From an uncultured Collinsella sp. (GTDB lineage Bacteria; Actinomycetota; Coriobacteriia; Coriobacteriales; Coriobacteriaceae), in contig UQUX01000039.1 in NCBI GenBank assembly GCA_900544425.1, positions 1-14,129 on the forward strand: 14,129 nucleotides of DNA, written 5' to 3'. The translations under genes were made by a program, and so were the position numbers. Under the pieces are notes generated by a model. That model saw only the letters and a list, made by a program, of their open reading frames with translations. It was not told where the DNA came from and did no database searches. The first letter of the stretch is position 1. Every line of letters starts with the position of its first letter. Of the stretch, positions 6,306-11,652 are shown piece after piece.

Positions 6306-7115
6306 ATGTCGTTTCTAACTTCGATGTTCAAGACCGAAAAGCCGGTTATCGGAATGCTGCACCTGCGTCCTCTGCCGGGCGATCCACTGTACTACCCGGG
6401 CGGAAGCGTGTCACAGGTCGTGGAAGCCGCCAAGCGCGATCTCGAGGCGTTGCAGCAGGGCGGTGTCGATGGCATTTTGATTACCAATGAGCTCTCGATG
6501 CCCTATGAGCAGCACGTTTCTCCCTCAACCCTTGCATCGATGGGCTATGTAATCGGGGCTCTGTCCCATGATCTGTCGACTCCTTGGGGAGCTGAGGCTA
6601 TTTACGATGGTGATGCCACAATCGAGCTGTGCGCTGCCGTCGATGCGCAGTTCACGCGCTGTAATTTTTGCGGTGCCTGGGCCGGTGATCTCGGGCTGAT
6701 TAACCGAGATTTCGCGCACACCATGCGTCGCAAGGCGGCGCTGCGCTTGGACGACCTCAAGCTTTTTCACTTCATCACGAGCGAGGGAGAGGTTTATCTC
6801 AACGACCGCACGACTGCGGACATTGCCGATTCGCTTCTCTTTAATTGCCTACCGGATGCGATGGTCATCGGCGGTTCGGCTGCCGGTCGTGGCGCTTCGG
6901 GCGAGCTTGCCGATGAGGTCCGTGAGCGTGTTGGCGAAGTGCCCGTGGTATGTGGCACCGGTTGTCGCGAAAATACCGTGGCTGACGTATTTGCTCACTA
7001 CGATGGCGCGTTTGTCGGCACCTGCTTAAAGCGCGACGGAAAGCTGGATGCCCCGGTTGATGTTGAGCGGGTAGCTCGTTTTATGGCTGCCGCCCGTACG
7101 GCGCGAGGGGAGTAG
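6306..7115 (+). CDS. BtpA/SgcQ-family TIM-barrel protein
   Basis: A 269-residue BtpA/SgcQ-family protein (PF03437), of usual family length. Signatures are KPVIGMLHLRPLPGDP (12-27), VDGILITNE (54-62), PDAMVIGGSAAG (183-194), PVVCGTGCRENT (213-224) and the phosphate-site-like DGAFVGTCLKRDGK (233-246) followed by PVDVERVARFM. The fold is a phosphate-binding TIM barrel. BtpA was named for photosystem I accumulation in cyanobacteria, while SgcQ sits in an E. coli sugar operon, so no single activity is established. The family's asparagine-rich NxLRND-type segment is altered here to EAIYDGD (97-103), suggesting a divergent substrate. In a sugar-amine locus with two kinases it is a good candidate for the enzyme that isomerises or cleaves a phosphorylated intermediate (inference). 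The FGGY kinase gene follows after six bases. Confidence 0.82.
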   Translation: MSFLTSMFKTEKPVIGMLHLRPLPGDPLYYPGGSVSQVVEAAKRDLEALQQGGVDGILITNELSMPYEQHVSPSTLASMGYVIGALSHDLSTPWGAEAIYDGDATIELCAAVDAQFTRCNFCGAWAGDLGLINRDFAHTMRRKAALRLDDLKLFHFITSEGEVYLNDRTTADIADSLLFNCLPDAMVIGGSAAGRGASGELADEVRERVGEVPVVCGTGCRENTVADVFAHYDGAFVGTCLKRDGKLDAPVDVERVARFMAAARTARGE

Positions 7116-7121
7116 GCACCT

Positions 7122-8639
7122 ATGGCGCTCTATCTGGGTATTGATATTGGGACAAGCGCCTCTAAAGGCGTTTTAATCGATGATCGATGCAACATCGTTT
7201 GCCAAGCCTCTTGTGGACATGAGACGGACAACCCGTGTGACGGATGGTACCAGCATGATGCCGAGGCCGTTTGGTGGGGCGATTTTTGCCGCTTGTCGCG
7301 CGAGCTGGTGGCGCGATCGGGGGTTAACGCGGCACAGATCGGATGCGTGGGCCTTTCCGCATTGGGCTGCGACTGTGTGCCGGTCGATACCGAGTGCAAC
7401 GCGCTGGCGCCCGCGATTTTGTATGGAGTCGATGCACGTTCGAAACCGCAGATTGACGAGCTTCTTTCCGAATATGGGTCAGATCGCGCACGCGAGCTTT
7501 TCGGGCACGATCCCTGTTCGTCAGATATTGCTCCCAAGATCTTGTGGTTTAAGGAGAATATGCCCGAGGTGCACGAACGTGCCGCGAAGTTCCTGACGGC
7601 GTCATCGTTTCTGTGCGCAAAGTTGACGGGGCGTTTTACGGTGGACCGTTATTTGGCGGAGGATTTTCTTCCCCTATACGACCGCTTCACTTGGAAGGTT
7701 GATGCTCGGGAATGTGCTCGTTTCTGCCGGCCTGACCAGATGGCGGAGGTAATGTCGGCTACCGATATTGCCGGGGTGATTACTCAGCGTGCGGCTGAGG
7801 CGACGGGGCTCGCGGCAGGGACACCTGTCTTAGTGGGAACGGGCGACTCTGGTGCCGAGGCCATTTCGACGGGTGTATTTCGTCCCGGCGATATGATGGT
7901 TCAGTTGGGGAGTACGGCGTATTTCATCTATCTAGCTGATCATATGGTCGATGATGCCCGCCTGTGGCCAGGGACGTTTATCATTCCCGGAACTTACGGG
8001 ATCTGCGCGGGGACCAATACGGCGGGTGCGCTCACATCGTGGCTGCGCCAAGAGCTGTATCGCGACGCCGTGGAGGCCGAGGGCCACGGTGGCCCCGATG
8101 CATATTCGGTTATGGCGCATGATGCCGCCGGTGTGGCGCCGGGTGCCGATGGGCTCCTGTGTCTGCCGTACTTTGCGGGGGAGCGCACTCCGCTCAACGA
8201 TCCCGAGGCGCGTGGCGTCTTCTTTGGCCTGACCGGAAGGCATACACGAGCCCATATGGTTCGCGCCGCCTTGGAAGGCGTCGCGTATACCGTTGCATCC
8301 CATGTCGACATTATCGAGCGAGAGCATGAACTGCCAATTGGGCGCATTATGCTTGTCGGAGGTGGAACCAAGAATCCAGTTTGGATGCAGGCTATCGCCG
8401 ACGTATGTGGGCGCGAGGTCTCGGTTGCCAAGGTTACGGTGGGCGCATGCTTCGGTGATGCCATCATGGCAGCTCTCGCAGGTGGCGCCTATGCATCATG
8501 GGATGAGCTCGCCCAAGTCCTTGGCGTTGCGCAAACAATCGTGCCTGATATGACTGCCCACGAGTTATATGCGTCGCGCCGTCATATCTTTGACGAATTG
8601 TATGCACGCAACCGTGATCTCATGCACGAATTGGTGTAA
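7122..8639 (+). CDS. FGGY-family carbohydrate kinase (xylulokinase-like)
   Basis: A 505-residue, full-length FGGY-family sugar kinase. The N-terminal actin-like domain starts LGIDIGTSASKG (5-16), the phosphate-binding loop. VLVGTGDSGAEA (236-247) contains the likely catalytic base D242. The C-terminal domain carries LPYFAGERTPLNDPEARG (348-365) and the adenine-pocket motif LVGGGTKNPVWMQ (411-423). The arrangement is most like xylulokinases and related L- or D-ketose kinases, but FGGY substrate specificity cannot be read reliably from motifs. The sugar-contact region near residue 80 reads LSALGCDCVPVD instead of a usual GQMHG-type motif, so true D-xylulose specificity is doubtful. It is the last gene of the plus-strand locus and is followed by a terminator candidate at 8692. 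It may phosphorylate a free ketose released by the module (inference). Confidence 0.85.
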   Translation: MALYLGIDIGTSASKGVLIDDRCNIVCQASCGHETDNPCDGWYQHDAEAVWWGDFCRLSRELVARSGVNAAQIGCVGLSALGCDCVPVDTECNALAPAILYGVDARSKPQIDELLSEYGSDRARELFGHDPCSSDIAPKILWFKENMPEVHERAAKFLTASSFLCAKLTGRFTVDRYLAEDFLPLYDRFTWKVDARECARFCRPDQMAEVMSATDIAGVITQRAAEATGLAAGTPVLVGTGDSGAEAISTGVFRPGDMMVQLGSTAYFIYLADHMVDDARLWPGTFIIPGTYGICAGTNTAGALTSWLRQELYRDAVEAEGHGGPDAYSVMAHDAAGVAPGADGLLCLPYFAGERTPLNDPEARGVFFGLTGRHTRAHMVRAALEGVAYTVASHVDIIEREHELPIGRIMLVGGGTKNPVWMQAIADVCGREVSVAKVTVGACFGDAIMAALAGGAYASWDELAQVLGVAQTIVPDMTAHELYASRRHIFDELYARNRDLMHELV

Positions 8640-8691
8640 TGCTGCCGAATTGTACTGTCTTCCAAAATAGGGACTGCGTTGTGCGATTTGT

Positions 8692-8709
8692 ATGCCCCTT
8701 GGCATTTTT
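8692..8709 (+). terminator. Intrinsic terminator candidate at the end of the sugar locus
   Basis: ATGCC (8692-8696), a CCTT loop and GGCAT (8701-8705) form a short stem followed directly by TTTT. It lies 53 bases after the FGGY kinase stop, between two convergent genes. The stem is only five pairs, so efficiency is uncertain. Confidence 0.5.
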
Positions 8710-8720
8710 GCCCACAGGGG

Positions 8721-9503
8721 TTAGCGAAGGTCAAAAACAGAGTGCGCATTTGTTAAAACTGCCGACTCGATGCGCTTTGCGTCACAATTTTTGAGCGAGG
8801 CGATGCGTTCTGAGGTCCTTGTGAGCGATTTGATGAGCGACTGCGCGCTTGTTTCTGTGTTTGCCTCCGCTGGTGCATCGGTCTCGAGCAGTAAACGATC
8901 GAGTGGAATCTGTCGTGCGTATTCGCGTCCTCGTTTAGACGCGAGCATGCGTTCGTTGACGGAAAAAAAACAGCCCGCATCACGCGCGCGGACGAGTTCG
9001 TCCGAAGTGCCGCTAAACCAGTGGAAGATGATAACGGGGGAGTCGGGGTTTGGGATGAGTAGTCCATGCGATTCGAGGACGTCCAGTACGGCTCCTGCCG
9101 AACGAACGGCGTGAATTGATATCACGCGCCCGGTAAGAGGATGCTGCACGAGCGTATCGCAGAGCCGGTCAAATGCCTGTATTTGTAGCGGCTCACTTCC
9201 GGCAAAGCGTGCGGAAAAGTCGAGTCCCACCTCGCCGATGTAGCGCTCTTGGGCAGCAACTTCGCAAAGCAGATCGACTTCGGCAGGACCGCAGCGGCCG
9301 TCGGCGAGCCACCAGGGGTGGAGCCCAACGCCAGCGATGATGCCTGGTAGGCGACGGGCGCGCTCGTTTGCGGCCGAAAAGTCGCGTGGGTCGACCCCGC
9401 AGTCAAAGAGCCCCAGACCCAACGCCGCCGACTCACTGGCTGCAGCATCGGGGCCGAGCATCAAATCAAGATGACAATGCGTGTCAAAGAATTGCGGTTC
9501 CAT
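8721..9503 (-). CDS. TatD-family metal-dependent hydrolase
   Basis: A 260-residue TatD-family protein (PF01026), the usual length. All metal and active-site landmarks are present: DTHCHLD (7-13; H9 and H11), GLHPWW (60-65), GEVGLDF (90-96; E91), SIHA (H131), HWFSG (H161) and LLETDAP (205-211; D209). Family members are two-metal phosphodiesterases, often with DNA 3'-5' exonuclease activity; some act in DNA repair or fragmentation. The start ATG at 9503 is 14 bases after the tcdA stop codon, so the two genes are probably co-transcribed from the tcdA promoter. A perfect inverted repeat (9505-9518) covers the weak AGGA Shine-Dalgarno. The coding strand contains a run of eight T (8963-8970) at residues CFFS, a potential slippage site, but the frame is intact. 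Confidence 0.88.
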   Translation of the reverse strand: MEPQFFDTHCHLDLMLGPDAAASESAALGLGLFDCGVDPRDFSAANERARRLPGIIAGVGLHPWWLADGRCGPAEVDLLCEVAAQERYIGEVGLDFSARFAGSEPLQIQAFDRLCDTLVQHPLTGRVISIHAVRSAGAVLDVLESHGLLIPNPDSPVIIFHWFSGTSDELVRARDAGCFFSVNERMLASKRGREYARQIPLDRLLLETDAPAEANTETSAQSLIKSLTRTSERIASLKNCDAKRIESAVLTNAHSVFDLR

Positions 9504-9504
9504 C

Positions 9505-9518
9505 GCAGGACATCCTGC
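9505..9518 (-). repeat. Perfect inverted repeat over the TatD-gene ribosome binding site
   Basis: GCAGGA (9505-9510) and TCCTGC (9513-9518) are exact inverted copies around two bases. Read on the minus strand, the repeat includes the AGGA that would serve the ATG at 9503 and touches the tcdA stop codon. It could form a small hairpin that lowers translation initiation; this is inference and the match could be chance. Confidence 0.35.
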
Positions 9519-10312
9519 TAGTCCAGGCGTTGGCCGTCGGCGCGTACGCGCTCGGTGCCGCGCCCGCTGATCTGGCGGATAACCTCGCCGGCAATCATCT
9601 GGCCCATGATGGGCGGCATAAAACTGGCGGTGCCCAACTCGGTGCGCTCGTGGATATTGGAAGGGTCGCGGGGCTGTGTCTTAACCGATTCCTCGCAGCT
9701 AAACAGTACATGCAGGCTCTTGATGCCGCGCTTCTTACATTCTTTGCGCATGATGCGGCTCATGGGGTCACGTACCGTATCGAAGATGTCGGCAAAGCGG
9801 AGGCACTCGGGATGGAGCTTGTTGGCCCCGCCCATGGAGCTAACCAAACGAATGTCGTGGTCCTGAGCATATTTGGCAATGGTGAGCTTGGCCGAGATGG
9901 TGTCGATGGCGTCGACGACGTAGTCGAGCTTGCCGTCCGTCTGCTCCAAAACGCTCGCGAAGAACTCGTCGATGTTGTCGCTCAGCAGGTATTCGGTGCG
10001 TTTGATAACGGTGGCGGCGGGATTAATGTCGTGGATCATGGCTTCCATAACATCGACCTTGCGCTTGCCGATGGTGCTGTGAAAGGCGATAGCCTGGCGA
10101 TTGATATTGCTGGGCGCGACGATGTCCTTGTCCAGAATGACGAAATGACCAATGCCGCCGCGGGCGAGCGCCTCGCAGCAATTGGACCCCACACCTCCGC
10201 AGCCGAGCATCAGCACCGTAGCATCGGCGAGCTTATCGAGTGCCTCGCGGCCCATGATGATCTCGAGCTTGGTGTCGCGCGTCTCGACGAGAGCGGCAGC
10301 GGTTTCGGTCAT
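9518..10312 (-). CDS. tcdA: tRNA threonylcarbamoyladenosine dehydratase (TcdA/CsdL, ThiF/E1-like)
   Basis: A 264-residue ThiF/MoeB/E1-like protein of the TcdA subgroup, which uses ATP to convert t6A37 of ANN-decoding tRNAs to its cyclic form ct6A. Visible parts are the nucleotide-binding loop MLGCGGVGSN (35-44), the ATP-phosphate contact region APSNINRQ (66-73), and VVDAIDTISAK (132-142), which resembles VIDAIDSVRPK of E. coli TcdA. It also has GGANKLHP (161-168), DIFDTVRDPM and the CEES segment after it. ThiF- or MoeB-type CxxC zinc motifs are absent, as expected for TcdA. Two ATGs lie six bases apart at 10318 and 10312; GGAGG abuts the first with no spacing but is six bases before the second, so 10312 is chosen. 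It heads the unit with the TatD-family gene and is divergent from the ArsR-type regulator gene. Confidence 0.88.
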   Translation of the reverse strand: MTETAAALVETRDTKLEIIMGREALDKLADATVLMLGCGGVGSNCCEALARGGIGHFVILDKDIVAPSNINRQAIAFHSTIGKRKVDVMEAMIHDINPAATVIKRTEYLLSDNIDEFFASVLEQTDGKLDYVVDAIDTISAKLTIAKYAQDHDIRLVSSMGGANKLHPECLRFADIFDTVRDPMSRIMRKECKKRGIKSLHVLFSCEESVKTQPRDPSNIHERTELGTASFMPPIMGQMIAGEVIRQISGRGTERVRADGQRLD

Positions 10313-10318
10313 AGACAT

Positions 10319-10323
10319 CCTCC
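10319..10323 (-). promoter_or_regulatory. Ribosome binding site that decides the tcdA start
   Basis: On the minus strand GGAGG is immediately followed by ATGTCTATG. The first ATG has zero spacing and the second has six bases, which favours the ATG at 10312. Confidence 0.7.
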
Positions 10324-10356
10324 GATGGGGAAGCGAATCGTGTTTTATCTATCGCC

Positions 10357-10362
10357 ATTATA
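10357..10362 (-). promoter_or_regulatory. Candidate -10 element for tcdA
   Basis: The minus strand reads TATAAT exactly, about 45 bases upstream of the chosen tcdA start. No convincing -35 hexamer is seen at 16-18 bases spacing, so this is a candidate only. Confidence 0.4.
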
Positions 10363-10423
10363 GGTAATCGCCCATAGGTTGCGATGGCGTTTGCTTTGAT
10401 GTGGTTTGAAGCATTGCGATTAG

Positions 10424-10447
10424 ATAGTTAGACAAACATCTAAATAT
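10424..10447 (+). promoter_or_regulatory. Likely operator of the SdpR-like repressor
   Basis: ATAGTTAGA (10424-10432) and TCTAAATAT (10439-10447) are inverted copies with eight of nine bases matching around CAAACA, a 24-base AT-rich dyad in an otherwise GC-rich window. It overlaps the -35 element and spacer of the promoter serving the ArsR-type gene 45 bases downstream. Such a position fits repressor binding that blocks RNA polymerase and hence autoregulation (inferred). Confidence 0.6.
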
Positions 10448-10457
10448 CGAGTATAGT
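10429..10457 (+). promoter_or_regulatory. Promoter of the arsR-type/sdpI-like pair
   Basis: TAGACA (10429-10434) and TATAGT (10452-10457), spaced by 17 bases, fit a sigma-70-type promoter. The -10 ends 34 bases before the start codon at 10492. It overlaps the inverted repeat at 10424-10447. Confidence 0.6.
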
Positions 10458-10480
10458 GTGCGCGTCATGAGAGATGATGA

Positions 10481-10488
10481 GAGGAGGT
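10481..10488 (+). promoter_or_regulatory. Ribosome binding site deciding the 10492 start
   Basis: GAGGAGGT lies just upstream of ATG 10492, with slightly short spacing. An in-frame ATG at 10474 would place it inside the coding region, so 10492 is preferred. Confidence 0.65.
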
Positions 10489-10491
10489 CTT

Positions 10492-10770
10492 ATGCCGGGA
10501 GAGGGTTTTAAGGCGCTTGCCGATCCAACGCGACGGCGCATTTTGGAGTTGCTGCGCGAGGGCAATTGCACGGCGGGGGAGCTTGCCGAGCATTTCGATA
10601 TCAGTAAGCCGTCGCTAAGCCATCACTTGGCGACGCTCAAAAATGCCGGGTTGGTGACCGACGAGCGCCATGGCCAAAACATCGTATACAGCTTAAACAC
10701 CACCGTCATGCAGGATTTAATTGGCTGGTTTATGGGCTTTACAAACACTGAAGGTGATAAGGATGAATAA
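10492..10770 (+). CDS. SdpR-like ArsR-family transcriptional repressor
   Basis: A 92-residue winged-helix regulator of the ArsR family, close to SdpR in pattern: FKALADPTRRRILELL (6-21), the recognition-helix region ISKPSLSHHLATLKNAGLV (37-55) and the wing HGQNIVYSLNTTV (60-72). The CVC metal-binding motif of metal-sensing ArsR proteins is absent, so metal sensing is unlikely. In Bacillus subtilis SdpR represses the sdpRI pair and is sequestered at the membrane by SdpI. Here too the next gene encodes a DUF1648/SdpI-type membrane protein, and its ATG overlaps the last codons of this gene by eight bases. A dyad over the promoter supports autoregulation. Function as a repressor is well supported; the inducing signal is unknown. 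Confidence 0.85.
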   Translation: MPGEGFKALADPTRRRILELLREGNCTAGELAEHFDISKPSLSHHLATLKNAGLVTDERHGQNIVYSLNTTVMQDLIGWFMGFTNTEGDKDE

Positions 10771-11467
10771 CGAAAACAAGGGCATTCACCCCACGGGGGT
10801 ATCGTCGCGCGTGTGGATTGCGCTGGTCGCTCTGTGCGCCGCCAATGTCGTAGCGCACCTCATGGTGATGCCGAGCTTGCCTGCGCAGATTCCCACGCAC
10901 TGGGGCGCGAACGGCGCCGTCGACGGTTGGGGTCCTAGCTGGATGGCCTCCGCGCTCGGCGCGCTGCCTCTGGCGCTTCTCGCAATGTTCTGCGTGGTGC
11001 CGCGCATCGACCCCAAAGGTGAGGCATATCGAACCTCGGGCAAGTTCTACCAGGGCTTCGTAATCGCCTTCACCTTGTTCATGTGCGCCATAAGCTGGCT
11101 GGGAGAGCTTACGGTCTGGGGCGTGGTGCCGGCGGTCGGTTCGGTCAACGTGCTTATTTCCGGTGTTGTCGGTTTGCTGTTCATCGGCGTAGGCAACTAC
11201 TTGCCGCGTGTGAAGCAGAACTATACGCTCGGTATCAAGACACCTTGGGCGCTTGCCGATCCCGAGAACTGGCGCCGTACGCAGCGCTTTGGCGGTGCCT
11301 GCTTTATGGTGCTGGGTGTCGGCTTGATAGTGATGGGCGTTGTGGGTAGCGTGCTTTCGAGTGAAGTCGTCGCCGCGGTGATTGCGGTTCTGGCGTTTGG
11401 TTCGGTCGGAGCCGTCTACGTCTACTCGTATCTGCTGTGGCGCAAATCGCAGCGAGCCGTTCGCTAA
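10763..11467 (+). CDS. SdpI/DUF1648-type integral membrane protein
   Basis: A 234-residue protein with about six predicted membrane segments (near residues 17-37, 59-79, 97-118, 128-145, 178-198 and 202-222). Between the first two is the DUF1648 motif PTHWGANGAVDGWG (44-57). After segment four comes the SdpI-type motif NYLPRVKQNYTLGIKTPWAL (145-164) followed by NWRRTQRFGG. In B. subtilis SdpI gives immunity to the SdpC killing factor and relieves repression by holding SdpR at the membrane. No sdpC-like toxin gene lies nearby, so here the pair may respond to an outside peptide or envelope stress (inference). The ATG at 10763 overlaps the repressor gene, indicating translational coupling; a longer frame from 10721 lies inside the repressor gene and is not used. 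The gene is followed by a strong terminator at 11535. Confidence 0.83.
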   Translation: MNNENKGIHPTGVSSRVWIALVALCAANVVAHLMVMPSLPAQIPTHWGANGAVDGWGPSWMASALGALPLALLAMFCVVPRIDPKGEAYRTSGKFYQGFVIAFTLFMCAISWLGELTVWGVVPAVGSVNVLISGVVGLLFIGVGNYLPRVKQNYTLGIKTPWALADPENWRRTQRFGGACFMVLGVGLIVMGVVGSVLSSEVVAAVIAVLAFGSVGAVYVYSYLLWRKSQRAVR

Positions 11468-11534
11468 GGTTGCGGAAAACTAGCGTACGCAGTTCATGGT
11501 GTGTTCCGGGGGACTTTTCCCAGGTAGTATTAGG

Positions 11535-11561
11535 GGGGCGTGGGCAACCATGCCCCTTTTT
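11535..11561 (+). terminator. Strong intrinsic terminator with GCAA tetraloop
   Basis: GGGGCGTGG (11535-11543) pairs with CCATGCCCC (11548-11556), nine pairs including one G-U, around a GCAA (GNRA) loop and followed by TTTTT. It lies 67 bases after the SdpI-like stop and 91 bases before ettA. It should end the repressor/SdpI transcript. If ettA is transcribed from further upstream, it would act as an attenuator. Confidence 0.85.
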
Positions 11562-11652
11562 CGTTACGTTTCAGAGCTGATTTCCTCATTTCGTTTCCAC
11601 TAAAGCGAAACAAGAATAGGGAAACAGCAGGTAGAAAGGATAAAACAGGCAA

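Noticed and set aside
7122..8639. Naming the FGGY kinase xylB
   Set aside because: The sugar-contact region differs from that of true xylulokinases and there is no xylose isomerase nearby, so a specific name would overstate the evidence.
8963..8970. A8/T8 homopolymer in the TatD gene as a frameshift or phase-variable site
   Set aside because: The frame and all metal motifs continue intact on both sides, so there is no sign of a break; a run of eight alone is weak evidence.
9368..10363. A 331-codon plus-strand frame opposite tcdA and the TatD gene
   Set aside because: It spans two convincing minus-strand genes and their junction, and has no start signal or domain.
11525..11530. TAGTAT as a -10 element for ettA
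   Set aside because: No acceptable -35 lies at 16-18 bases, and the resulting start site would fall inside the terminator stem.
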